The notes beneath the pieces are model-generated. The model worked only from the letters and a program-made list of their open reading frames with translations. It was not told the DNA's origin and ran no database searches. From Verrucomicrobiaceae bacterium (GTDB taxonomy: Bacteria; Verrucomicrobiota; Verrucomicrobiia; Verrucomicrobiales; Verrucomicrobiaceae), in NCBI GenBank assembly GCA_027489965.1, contig JAIXZA010000052.1, positions 1 to 64,000 of the forward strand: a DNA stretch of 64,000 nt, written 5' to 3'. Both the position numbers and the translations under genes were made by a program. Of this stretch, positions 44,901 to 53,264 are shown piece by piece; the stretch's first letter is position 1, and each line of letters begins with the position of its first letter.

Positions 44901-47882
44901 GTCCGCGCCGTAGTGACCGCCGTAGTAGCCGCGATTTTCAAAGCGCGTGGTTCCGAAGTATTGATTATAGAACATCGTGGAACCCGTGTCGTAAGCACCG
45001 ATGGGATCTATGTCGTGGTTCCCCGGAGCGATGCCATACGGGATGCCGTTGGCCAGGAGTGTGGTCACTGGGTTTTCCAGATTGCCCATGGCGGCACTGG
45101 CGCGCTGCCATTGGATCGGATTGCCGCTAAAGTTGCCATTCTCAACGATGTCACCCATGTGACTGACGAAAGCAACGTTCCGCACGACGCGATTGTCCAC
45201 AACCCACTGCGTCTGTGCGCCAAAGGTGCCAACGAGTTGTTCCACAGTGACCGTGTTCGCACGTGCGGCGGCACCTTCGGAATAATACTGCGTGTCAGGA
45301 ATGGCTACGACGGAGAAGTCTGCTCCCGGCGTAACCGGCGTGCTCTGGCGTCCATAGAAGGTGACGGTCATCGCGTCGCCTTCGGGATCATTGAGAGATG
45401 CGACTAGCGAGGCAGAAGTTCCACTCAGTGTAGAAGTATCCGCAGGCGAGGTGAGCGTGACGACTGGGGCTTGGTTTGGATTCGGAGCAACGGTGATGCT
45501 CACTGGCGCGCTCAAAGTGCGCGCGCCGAGATCGTCCTGCGCCCGTGCCGTGACCGTGTAGGTGCCCGTGGCCGGAGGCGTCCAATCAAGCTCATACGGA
45601 GGCTCAACGAGAGATCCAACGACGCTGCCATTCACGAGGAAGTCCAGCTTCTTCACATGACCATCAGCGTCATTTGCATCGGCAGAGAAAGGAATGGAGA
45701 AAGGCATCAACGAAGATGCGCCATTCGTCGGAGCCGTGAGCGCTACGGTGGGCGCGGTATTCACCGTGGTGAATGGCGCACCAGACACCCAGGCAGGGTT
45801 GTTCGTCAGTGTGCCTACCGTTGCAGACACGGTGCTGCCCGTGACCGTGCCGACGCCTTCATTCAATCCAAACCGACCGATCAACCCAGTGCCCACGGAG
45901 AGTTCAGTATCCTTTGTTCCGGCGATCTCCGTGGCGGAGCGAGCGTAGTTCCACACGCGGGCTTCATCAATGACGCCATTGAAGGCACCTTCCGGAACGC
46001 CCGTGGAGTTGAAAGCAGCACCGAGGCCGAAGTGCTGGATGCTGTCGAAACGCGGCACAGAGTTCGCGACTGAAGCTGATGCAGTTCCGACTTGGACGCC
46101 GTTCAGATACATCTTCCAAGTGCTCGTCGCACCGTCATATGTCACTGCGGCGTGATACCAAGTGCCGTTGACGATAGGTGTGTTCGTCGCGGTAATCGGA
46201 TGGTTCAAACCTGTGGCTTGGCTCTCGAAGTCTGCCACCAAGATGCCGGCCGTAGTGATGCCAAAGAAAATGTTGCAGTCCACATTGCTGCCATCGCTCT
46301 CACCACGACCTTTGCCAAAGAGCGGAACCGCCGTGACACCGCCGCTGCCGGAGCCAGAGGTCTTGCCCGTGCTATCTTTGCGGAACCAGCACTCCAGCGT
46401 GAGTCCGTTGTTGGGAGGACCACCAACGTTGAGTTCGGGAGCTGCGCCCATCGTCACGTAATCGTTGTTGCCATCGAACTTCAGCGCAGTGTTGGCAGGT
46501 ATGTTCGTGGGATCGAAGCCAACGGTAATCTCTTTGGATGCACTACTGCCTGAGGTGCCGACATTGTCCACCGCACGTGCAACATAGATGTAGGCTCCGT
46601 TCGTGATGCCCGTCTCCGTGTAGGTGTAAGGGGCAGTAGTGTCAGTGCCGACGATGACGCCATTCCGCAGGAACTCGACCTGGGCAATGGTGCCGTCCGA
46701 ATCACTAGCATCGGCTTCGATGGTGTATGTCGCAGGTGCGATGACGTTGGAAGAGGTGGGCGCGGTGATGCTCGCGGTAGGCGGCAGATTTGACAAAGCA
46801 AAGAACGCAAAGCTAAACATGTCTTCGCCCGTCGAAGCTCCATCTTGAAGGGTCGGCTGAACAGTAGCTCCGCTGATGTCACGGCTCTCGATCACCCAGC
46901 GGTTGTTGCTCACATCCCACTCATAGCTGATTACGTTGTCCGTGGTGTTTGTACCGCCACCCTCGGGACTGATCATGAGCACGCCGGTGGTGTTGTTGTG
47001 ACCTGGGATGGTGAGATACCACTGGCCCACGCCGCCCTTGGTCAAGGTAAAGGTGCCACCGCTGATGTCCGTCGTGGCACCACTGTTCACACGGCCCAGT
47101 GCAGTGAGCGTATTGCTGCCAACGCCCGAAACCGGGAGGTAAACAAAGGCCACCGGGTCCTGCTCATAGGATGCTCCATTCGAGCCGTTGTCATGCACCC
47201 ATACGGTGAAGGAGCCATCGGCATTCGCACGGGACAGCGCGTAATTGTCCTCGTTCTTCGCATGGTTCACCAGAAGAATGCCATTCGCAGAACTGGCACT
47301 GAGGGAGGTGAGATTCACGGTGGAGATACCCGTTGTGACACCATCCACAAAGTGCGTGCCGAGTGTGATGCCGGGGCTGGCAGTCAGCGTGTTGTTCGCG
47401 CCACCATTTATGCCTGTCGAGTTGCGCACAAAGCCGCCAAGGAAGGTGTTATAGGGGAACCACACACACGCGACGTTTATATTTGCCTCATCACCGACAG
47501 CATTACGGAAGATAGGCACCCAGTAACGGCCGACGTTCGCACTCCCGACATGGTCCGTCGCACTAGAGGCGTAAAACAAACCGATGGTGTCTCCGCTGGG
47601 CGTATTGTCGCGTCCATTCTGAGAGACCGCAGTGAGCATCACGCCGCCCGTGACGTCATTGGCTGTGCCGAAGGTGACATCATAGTCGCCGCGATTTCCA
47701 CCAAGCACATTGAAGCCAGTCGAGCTACCTGTGCCTTTGGTCAGCGTGACCGAGGTGGCATTGTTGCCAGAGTCGTTCTGTTGAACAAGAACATTGCCGA
47801 ACTGAATGGTTTGGGCCGAAGCAAGGATAGGAGATAAAAGCAGCAGTGCTGCCAGTCTTCGAAGAGTGTTACGATTGAACAT
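41934..47882 (-). CDS. Second giant secreted metallophosphoesterase with LamG, Ig-like and Calx-beta domains
   Basis: 1982 residues from ATG 47882 (MFNRNTLRRLAALLLLSPILASAQ, a signal peptide); the open frame extends into the TPR gene but that part is out-of-frame. In order: an unnamed beta region (25-365), Ig repeat (about 366), LamG (464-667), Ig repeat (about 708), calcineurin-like phosphoesterase (about 855-1150: IPDTQYYSEG, SHMGDIVENG, PGNHDIDP, LCGHIHAEG), Ig repeats at about 1219 and 1310, a second copy of the unnamed beta region (1411-1735), Calx-beta (about 1738-1845) and a DADGDGQVNALEFYMGTAP segment with the terminal beta domain. It lacks the purple-acid-phosphatase half of its paralogue at 17651. 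Secreted or surface phosphoesterase; substrate unknown. The TPR partner gene ends 34 bp upstream. Confidence 0.83.
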   Translation of the reverse strand: MFNRNTLRRLAALLLLSPILASAQTIQFGNVLVQQNDSGNNATSVTLTKGTGSSTGFNVLGGNRGDYDVTFGTANDVTGGVMLTAVSQNGRDNTPSGDTIGLFYASSATDHVGSANVGRYWVPIFRNAVGDEANINVACVWFPYNTFLGGFVRNSTGINGGANNTLTASPGITLGTHFVDGVTTGISTVNLTSLSASSANGILLVNHAKNEDNYALSRANADGSFTVWVHDNGSNGASYEQDPVAFVYLPVSGVGSNTLTALGRVNSGATTDISGGTFTLTKGGVGQWYLTIPGHNNTTGVLMISPEGGGTNTTDNVISYEWDVSNNRWVIESRDISGATVQPTLQDGASTGEDMFSFAFFALSNLPPTASITAPTSSNVIAPATYTIEADASDSDGTIAQVEFLRNGVIVGTDTTAPYTYTETGITNGAYIYVARAVDNVGTSGSSASKEITVGFDPTNIPANTALKFDGNNDYVTMGAAPELNVGGPPNNGLTLECWFRKDSTGKTSGSGSGGVTAVPLFGKGRGESDGSNVDCNIFFGITTAGILVADFESQATGLNHPITATNTPIVNGTWYHAAVTYDGATSTWKMYLNGVQVGTASASVANSVPRFDSIQHFGLGAAFNSTGVPEGAFNGVIDEARVWNYARSATEIAGTKDTELSVGTGLIGRFGLNEGVGTVTGSTVSATVGTLTNNPAWVSGAPFTTVNTAPTVALTAPTNGASSLMPFSIPFSADANDADGHVKKLDFLVNGSVVGSLVEPPYELDWTPPATGTYTVTARAQDDLGARTLSAPVSITVAPNPNQAPVVTLTSPADTSTLSGTSASLVASLNDPEGDAMTVTFYGRQSTPVTPGADFSVVAIPDTQYYSEGAAARANTVTVEQLVGTFGAQTQWVVDNRVVRNVAFVSHMGDIVENGNFSGNPIQWQRASAAMGNLENPVTTLLANGIPYGIAPGNHDIDPIGAYDTGSTMFYNQYFGTTRFENRGYYGGHYGADNTNSYYLFSASGLDFIVIHLAYDTTPNAAILDWADALLKANPQRRAIVTSHSLIGQGNPATFSTQGLSIYNALKDNPNFFLMLCGHIHAEGFRSDTFEGRTVYTILSDYQGLINGGNGFLRTLTFSPANNRIRVESWSPTLGRAAALSDGLPHFDGTMNLTYNMQNAVSPWVPLGTVSVPANGTTATLDWTGLEFAKHYEWYAAASDGVNVASSSPFDFATAPGTPPEVTLTAPIAATTFLSPASIPLNATATDTDGNIVRVEFYNAGVKLGEDTAAPYELTWTGVQPGTYNLTAIAVDNNDLHTASAPVSISVTLGNVPPTVVISTPVTGTSIEAPTNISLAADAADTENALVKVEFYSGTLTPVLIGTDTEAPYTLTLPNVGPGSYTYTARATDNVNQTTTSSPVTITVFTEAPVPASNTLSVGIFDLPSWTVAQTSSSPLQFNLPGTAVGDLDLRINGTSIGFNTGLTLANNWGGPNSTGNSSDDNIVQPYSNGTGKVYISVLDNTNNNAAGANPGTSKQSSGVSVAFLPYAAGFTGASVNSSAGIIASNLPAGVTISKEGGAGTYAINGLSIAGTLLAYTNGNTGTLADNICSVRIVGSKWIIETRDNAGGTQDNEFSFIYLPPASTGVFAGKASSNGVISATNSSATSMGVSTALAIDGITLTFGDGSVINPTTAALFVCADSSNGAAASTAADNLIVWYPSGNGFRVFTQDLEGVNGTNEPIDLRFVAIPYVPVVTALPEVSITATDASAGEYGLDQALSFTVTRTGSTTSALTVPLIASGTASSVSDYSGFGVSLVIPTGQASAVMNLTVLNDALSEGAETVIVSLGTSTDFAAGVPSTATATVQDRPSQAWYVQQIADPNKRGALDDADGDGQVNALEFYMGTAPEGAASSTQPSASTNGTTANFRFTRALNTGDVTGAVEWSTNLRDWYRTGQSDGSTTVNINESTTSAPTEDPQIIDATATSVSGLPAKFFFRLSVTP

Positions 47883-47916
47883 TTGGGGGAGGGTTTGGGG
47901 ATTGAAAAAGTTGAAA

Positions 47917-48786
47917 TCAGCGAGCCGCTGGTGGCGCGACGACGGGAGCGATGGCCTTGATGCCAAGCATCTGGCGCGACTCCGTGAGCAGCGCGACCAT
48001 GAGGGCCGTCCCGCGTTGCAGGCTGGGCATGGCCAAAAGTCTGGAGTGCAACGTGGTCCATGCCTTGCGGGCATCTGTGTCACGGCCTGCCTTTGCAAGA
48101 AGACGCGCACGACGCGCCATCCATGGCTCTGGCTGCAACGACTGACGTTCCATTTGCGCAATAAGCGCTAGCGCATCATCAGGCTGGGGCGCGCACTCAG
48201 CCTGAGCCAACAGCTTCGCAACGATCTCAGGGTCAGCGCCATCTCGGAAGGCATTAGAACGCATCAAACGACTGGCTTCGTCATTCAATCCTGATGCTTG
48301 CATCGCCTCCACCGTTTCGAGAATAAGATCCGCCTTTGGTAGATTCAAACGTGCGAGTACGAACTCATAGTCAGTTACCGCCGCCGCGTGCTCTTGGAGT
48401 TTCACGAGAACGCGAGCACGTTGCTCATGCGCACCCACATGCTCAGGCTTCTCCCGTAGAAATGCATTCAGCACACCTCGCGCCGCTTTCAAATGCCCGC
48501 CTGCAGCCAGAGCCTGACCCTGCACATAAGCCGTCTCGAATTTCTCTGGAGCCAGCCGCTCCACAATCTCCAGTTCCTCCATCGCAGCGCTCCACTCACC
48601 ATGCTCTTGATGCGCACAGGCCAGTCGAAAGTGCAATGCTGCATCGTTTGGCGCGGTTTCCAGTTCCTTCGTTACTTCCGTCACGACATCATGGTAGGCA
48701 CCATGTCCCATGATGAACGGAACAATGGCCCCATTCATAACAAGCAGGGTCAGACAAAGCGGAAGTCGAAATCTAGAGCGTAGCAT
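47917..48786 (-). CDS. Exported TPR protein, partner of the second giant phosphoesterase
   Basis: 289 residues with a signal peptide (LPLCLTLLVMNGAIVPF, ending near MGHGAYH). TPR-type helical pairs run from about 35 to 275 (PNDAALHFRLACAHQEHGEW, QALAAGGHLKAARGVLNAF, AHEQRARVLVKLQEHAAAV, PEPWMARRARLLAKAGRDTD). It is clearly homologous along its whole length to the TPR protein at 16803: both share the HG start of the mature protein, QALAAGG/RALAAGG and the PEPWMA(K/R)RA and LP(N/S)L(E/Q)RG motifs. It is encoded directly before the giant gene, as in the other module, though with a 34-bp gap instead of an overlap. Confidence 0.8.
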   Translation of the reverse strand: MLRSRFRLPLCLTLLVMNGAIVPFIMGHGAYHDVVTEVTKELETAPNDAALHFRLACAHQEHGEWSAAMEELEIVERLAPEKFETAYVQGQALAAGGHLKAARGVLNAFLREKPEHVGAHEQRARVLVKLQEHAAAVTDYEFVLARLNLPKADLILETVEAMQASGLNDEASRLMRSNAFRDGADPEIVAKLLAQAECAPQPDDALALIAQMERQSLQPEPWMARRARLLAKAGRDTDARKAWTTLHSRLLAMPSLQRGTALMVALLTESRQMLGIKAIAPVVAPPAAR

Positions 48787-48858
48787 GAGTCACCATCTCA
48801 TAAGCACGCCTGCGATTTTCGCCCGCTAACTAGCGTGACATTTGCGCTACTGATTTAT

Positions 48859-48880
48859 TCGTCACCAAATTTAATGTAAC
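48859..48880 (-). promoter_or_regulatory. Regulatory element (GTTACAT/GTGACGA) upstream of the second TPR-giant module
   Basis: On the minus strand GTTACAT begins at 48880 and GTGACGA at 48865, start-to-start 15 bp. The first 12 bases, GTTACATTAAAT, are identical to the element before the PhoX fusion gene. It lies 73-94 bp upstream of the TPR start (48786) in the same relative orientation as the other copies. It is in the 379-bp gap (48787-49165) between this gene and the divergent protease gene. Confidence 0.55.
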
Positions 48881-49116
48881 ACCCTTCCGTGTCATCAGTC
48901 GTCTGATCGGCCTTCGCGCCAAACGTGCGCGACATTAGCCGATGATCGCTGCTGGAGGACTGCCTTGATTCAGTTGCGAGCGAACTGCTGAGCGTGGCAA
49001 ATCCAGCAGAAGTGAAGGCCGTGCGACGACTCTCAGCTTTTGCTGGGTTTGGGCTGTCTCAAACTTACGCAACTCTCAAAGCTGATCACACATCGCTGAT
49101 CCAATGTGAAGAACAC

Positions 49117-49138
49117 GTCGCATGGCATTTTGTGACCT
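49117..49138 (+). promoter_or_regulatory. Regulatory element (GTCGCAT/GTGACCT) upstream of the protease gene
   Basis: GTCGCAT (49117) and GTGACCT (49132) start 15 bp apart, a weaker match to the GTTACAT/GTGACAT pair. It points toward the protease gene and ends 27 bp before ATG 49166. The rest of the divergent gap (48787-49165) shows no gene. Confidence 0.35.
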
Positions 49139-49165
49139 TTGCAAAAAAATGGCGATGAATGCAGA

Positions 49166-52100
49166 ATGATGCGTCTTCGTTTTCTCATTCCTGTTTGTTT
49201 GTTTCCCCTAGCTTTGTTGGCCCAGCCTGCGGTGACGTTGCCAGAAACCCATCGCATCGCCACGGAGCATGGCGAGCGGGTGTATGAAGTCGCTACAGAT
49301 GAACTAGCGGTCGATGATGCCAGCGGTCAGCAGCAGGTTCAAAAACAGACGACGGTAGCAAATGCGCAAGCGGCGAGGTTGAGGGCGGTTGCTTTGAAGG
49401 GCGATCTTGTCGTCTATGAGCAAGGCAGGCCGCGCGACGATGGATCGCGTCGCATCGTGCGGAAGCAGCTTGCGGTGCGGCTGCGTCCTGGAGCGGATGC
49501 GATGGCCTTGGCCGCAGCCACGGGACTTCGGCTCGTGGGAGCGCATCCTAGTGCGGCGGGTTATGTCATGTTTGAGGCGGCGGACTCTGGTGCGGCACTG
49601 CTGGCAGTAGCAGTGCTCCGCAGCAGACCAGAGGTGACGCTAGTGGAGCCGCAACTGGCCCGCCAGCAGAAGAAGCGCTTCATTCCCAATGACACGCTCT
49701 TCAGTCAGCAGTGGCATTTGCGGAACACCGGACAGGGCAGCGGCCTTGCTGGCGCAGATGTGAATGTGACGAGCGTTTGGGACAGCTATAAAGGCGCTGG
49801 ATTGCGCATTGGCGTGGTGGATGATGGTTTGCAGACCACGCACCCCGATCTCAGCGCGAATGTGGACTCGGTGAACGATCGTGATTGGAATGACGGTACG
49901 CCGGATGATCCAAATCCGGTGCTGAGCGTAGATTTTCACGGCACTTCCTGCGCTGGTGTGGCGGCGGGTCGTGGCAATAATAATCTCGGCATTAGCGGCG
50001 CGGCACCTGAGGCGACGCTTGTCGGTCTGCGTCTGATCGGCGCGGCGACGACGGATTCGCAGGAAGCTGAGGCGATGGGCTGGAAGAACGACATCATCCA
50101 GGTGAAAACGAATTCTTGGGGGCCGAACGACGATGCTCGGACGTTGGAAGGTCCGGGCACGCTCACGCTGGCAGCACTGCAAACGGCGGTAACGAGCGGA
50201 CGTGGCGGCAAGGGCACGATCATCCTCTGGGCCGGTGGCAATGGTGGCGATGTGGGTGATGACTCAAACTACGACGGCTATGCAAACAGCATTTACACCA
50301 TCGCCGTGGCCGCGCTGGGCAATACCGGCACGCAGGCCTATTACAGCGAACCCGGCGCGAACTTGGTGGTCACTGCACCATCGAGCGGCGGCACGCTGGG
50401 CATCGTCACGACTGACCTCACCGGCACCAGCGGTTATAACACAGGCAGCGTCGCGGGCGAACTGTCGGATAACAATTACACCAACGACTTCGGCGGCACC
50501 TCATCGGCCACACCCCTGGCCGCAGGTTGTGTGGCGCTGCTGCTCCAGGCGAATCCAAACCTCGGCTGGCGTGATGTGCAGGAGATCCTCATCCGCAGTG
50601 CCACGAAGAACCACGTCGCTGATACAGACTGGGCGGACAACGCGGCTGGCATTCACTTCAATCACAAGTACGGTGCGGGTCTTATCAACACGGAGGCCGC
50701 CGTCACCATGGCCTCGACGTGGACGAATCTCGTGTCGCAAACGAGTACTAGCAGCGCGCAGACAGCCCTCAGCGTTGCCATTCCTGACAACAGCGCAACC
50801 GGTATCACGCGCAGCTTTGACCTCAGTGCGTCCAACCTGCGGGTGGAGCAGGTTACGCTGACTTTGAGTGTTACGCATATCTCGCGCGGTCAACTTGCCG
50901 TCACGCTGACCTCTCCCTCCGGCATGGTCAGCAGGCTGGCGGAACGCCATGCGGACACGGGCGACCATTACAGCGCTTGGACCTTTAGCAGCGTGCGCTG
51001 TTGGGGTGAAAACTCGCAGGGAATCTGGACGCTGCGCGTGAGCGATCTCACCAGCGGCACCACGGGAACGCTCACCGCCGCCACGCTCACGGTGCATGGC
51101 ACGACTGCCGGTCCGGTGAATCAGCCCCCAGTGATCGCCTCCGCGTCGCTTTCCGCCAGCAGCATGGCTTTCACGGATCAAAGCGTGAGCGTCAGCTCCG
51201 TCTCAGCCAGCGATCCCGAAGGTCTGCCCGTGACGCTCGCTCATCAATGGCAGCAAACCGCCGACAACCTCACTTTCACCGACATCGCTGGTGGCACGAG
51301 CGCTAGCCTGACGCTGTCGGAAACCTTGGCAGGCCGCCTTGTGCGCTGCCGCATCACACCATCAGCGGCTGGTCAAAACGGCGCGGCATTCACCACCAGC
51401 TCGCTCGCGGTGAATCGTCGTCCAGCACGTTGGGCACGCGTGGGCAGCAGCTACAGCCATGATTCGGAACTCTTCCTTGCCAGCTCCGCCACCAACTTCG
51501 GGCGTGAGCTGATCATCAATGAATTCAGCCAAGGGGCGCTATCAGGAGCTGGACGTGAGTGGGTGGAATTACTTGTGTTGAGGACCGCCGATCTACGTGG
51601 CTTTACACTGGCTGATCGATCCGGCATTTACACGACATTTGCCAATGTGGCTCTGTGGAGTGCCGTCACCCCGGGGACGGTCATTGTCATCTGCAAGGCT
51701 ACTGAGCGTGACGCACTGCTGCCTGCGACTGATGACATTGATCCAGCGGATCGGCTGCTCGTGCTTGCCCACACAAATGCCAGTGCCTTCACCGGTGGCA
51801 CCTGGGGCGGGCTGAGTAATTCCACAGCAGAGAGCATCATCATCCGCAGTGCCACGAATCAAATCATTGATGCACTCTCGCTCAACAACGAAAATGTGTA
51901 TGATCCTAAGCTCACCACCGTCGGCAGCACGAAGAGCGCCTTCTACACGGGCGATACCGAGCCGGGAGCCGACAACGCGCTCCTCTGGACCATCGGCAAT
52001 GCTAGCGCCGCTACGCCGGGCGCGGGCAATGGAGGCATCAACACCACCTTCGTCAGTAATCTGCGCAGCGGTGCCTTCAACGTTCAGCCGCAGTTCCGTC

Positions 52101-52813
52101 TCGGCTCCACCAGCGATGCGGTGCCCGGCCTCAGCATTCAGGCCACGTCGGGCCTCCTTTCCGGCACACCGACTGCCGCAGGGCTTTATCAGGTCGTCAT
52201 CGAGCGTTTCCTCAGCAGCGAAGTCGTCAGCCACAGCTTCCCCCTGCTGGTGCTCGATGCCAGCGGCTCAGGCATCGTGCCCGTCGGCAAAACTTGGACA
52301 CTGGATGCCGCCGTCACGCTGCCCGGCAGCCTCACGGTTCAAGGCACGGTGAGCATGGGCTCTTACGCGCTCACCATTCCCGACACTTTTGGACTGTCAG
52401 GCACGCTGCTGAATCCCTCCGGTACTTTGACGTATTTGAACCGCACCGGTGCGCTGCCGCCCGGCCAGATTTCGCTTGTGTCGAATCCCTCAAACGATGC
52501 CGCCGACGATGATGGCGATGGATTGGCCAATCTGATCGAGTTCAGTCTCGGCACGGATCCTTCCTCCGCAACTACTTTGCCCGTGACGAGCCAGATGACC
52601 AGTGGGCACTTGGAGTTCACCCTCCAGCAGCCCGCAGGCACCACCGGCGTCAGCACCACCATTGAGGTCAGTGGTGATCTCAGCACCTGGCAGTCCGGCC
52701 CTGGCCACACGCAAGTGATCAGCAACACCACCAGCGGTGCCACGCGCACCCTCGTCGTGCGTGATGACCACACCGGTGCTCAGCGCTTCATCCGCCTCCG
52801 CGTCACGAGGTAA
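49166..52813 (+). CDS. Secreted subtilisin-like (S8) protease with P-domain and lamin-tail domain
   Basis: 1215 residues from ATG 49166 (ATG 49169 is equivalent); the frame is open to a TTG at 49139. Signal peptide to about residue 20, then an inhibitor-like propeptide (to about 175). The peptidase S8 domain has Asp219 in VVDDG, His258 in DFHGTSCAG, the NSWGP oxyanion region and Ser446 in GGTSSATPLAAG, so it should be active. A proprotein-convertase P-domain follows (about 535-650: HISRGQLAVTLTSPSG, CWGENSQGIWTLRVSD), then an Ig-like segment, a lamin-tail-type domain (LIINEFSQGALSGAGREWVELLV), further beta domains, and the DDDGDGLANLIEFSLGTDP plus terminal beta domain shared with the giants. 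It may degrade external protein or process the giant proteins; both are inference. Confidence 0.88.
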   Translation: MMRLRFLIPVCLFPLALLAQPAVTLPETHRIATEHGERVYEVATDELAVDDASGQQQVQKQTTVANAQAARLRAVALKGDLVVYEQGRPRDDGSRRIVRKQLAVRLRPGADAMALAAATGLRLVGAHPSAAGYVMFEAADSGAALLAVAVLRSRPEVTLVEPQLARQQKKRFIPNDTLFSQQWHLRNTGQGSGLAGADVNVTSVWDSYKGAGLRIGVVDDGLQTTHPDLSANVDSVNDRDWNDGTPDDPNPVLSVDFHGTSCAGVAAGRGNNNLGISGAAPEATLVGLRLIGAATTDSQEAEAMGWKNDIIQVKTNSWGPNDDARTLEGPGTLTLAALQTAVTSGRGGKGTIILWAGGNGGDVGDDSNYDGYANSIYTIAVAALGNTGTQAYYSEPGANLVVTAPSSGGTLGIVTTDLTGTSGYNTGSVAGELSDNNYTNDFGGTSSATPLAAGCVALLLQANPNLGWRDVQEILIRSATKNHVADTDWADNAAGIHFNHKYGAGLINTEAAVTMASTWTNLVSQTSTSSAQTALSVAIPDNSATGITRSFDLSASNLRVEQVTLTLSVTHISRGQLAVTLTSPSGMVSRLAERHADTGDHYSAWTFSSVRCWGENSQGIWTLRVSDLTSGTTGTLTAATLTVHGTTAGPVNQPPVIASASLSASSMAFTDQSVSVSSVSASDPEGLPVTLAHQWQQTADNLTFTDIAGGTSASLTLSETLAGRLVRCRITPSAAGQNGAAFTTSSLAVNRRPARWARVGSSYSHDSELFLASSATNFGRELIINEFSQGALSGAGREWVELLVLRTADLRGFTLADRSGIYTTFANVALWSAVTPGTVIVICKATERDALLPATDDIDPADRLLVLAHTNASAFTGGTWGGLSNSTAESIIIRSATNQIIDALSLNNENVYDPKLTTVGSTKSAFYTGDTEPGADNALLWTIGNASAATPGAGNGGINTTFVSNLRSGAFNVQPQFRLGSTSDAVPGLSIQATSGLLSGTPTAAGLYQVVIERFLSSEVVSHSFPLLVLDASGSGIVPVGKTWTLDAAVTLPGSLTVQGTVSMGSYALTIPDTFGLSGTLLNPSGTLTYLNRTGALPPGQISLVSNPSNDAADDDGDGLANLIEFSLGTDPSSATTLPVTSQMTSGHLEFTLQQPAGTTGVSTTIEVSGDLSTWQSGPGHTQVISNTTSGATRTLVVRDDHTGAQRFIRLRVTR

Positions 52814-52907
52814 TCACCACGTCTTTGCAGCGCCATGCGCACCGCCGCCTTATTCCTTGTCATAACGCCGAAATGGAAATCCCGCACCCGATCCACTGAA
52901 TCAATTG

Positions 52908-53184
52908 ATGACTTTACAAGGTAGCGGAACAGACCGAATTTTCAGTCCCCCCCAGCCTCCTCTCACCAATCGACACGCAACCGACAGATACCTCAGCAGT
53001 AAGCGAGCCAGCACCCAGTGCTCGGACCCGAGGGGCATTCGAGACTGGAGATGTTGAACTCGATAAATACTTGAAGTGGCGTCGAAAAACGTATCGTTTG
53101 AGGCATAAAGGCGGGCCGATACTTGCATTCATTGGAATCGTGATTGCGGCCATTCTGATTTGGTATTGCAGCACTCGGAGTTAG
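52908..53184 (+). pseudogene. Small tail-anchored membrane protein gene interrupted at a C7 tract
   Basis: ATG 52908 begins MTLQGSGTDRIFSP, then seven C residues (52947-52953) occur. In the starting frame the protein stops soon after, but removing one C joins it to an excellent frame that runs to TAG 53182-53184: a Ser/Pro/Thr-rich linker, an acidic ETGDVELDKYLKW, a basic RRKTYRLRHKGG and a C-terminal membrane segment (PILAFIGIVIAAILIWYC). The restored product would be about 91 residues. The cause may be a phase-variable tract, a true pseudogene or a sequencing error. It lies between the protease and Rieske genes, same strand. Confidence 0.5.
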
Positions 53185-53264
53185 GGCATCAAATCACGCT
53201 GATGTGAGGATAAAGTCACCTAACGCAGAGTGATTTTTAAAAAGAAGAAGCCATTTCTTTCAGG

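Noticed and set aside
46845..47837. 330-codon plus-strand frame inside the second giant gene
   Set aside because: Antisense shadow of the giant gene's N-terminal beta region; no recognisable protein features.
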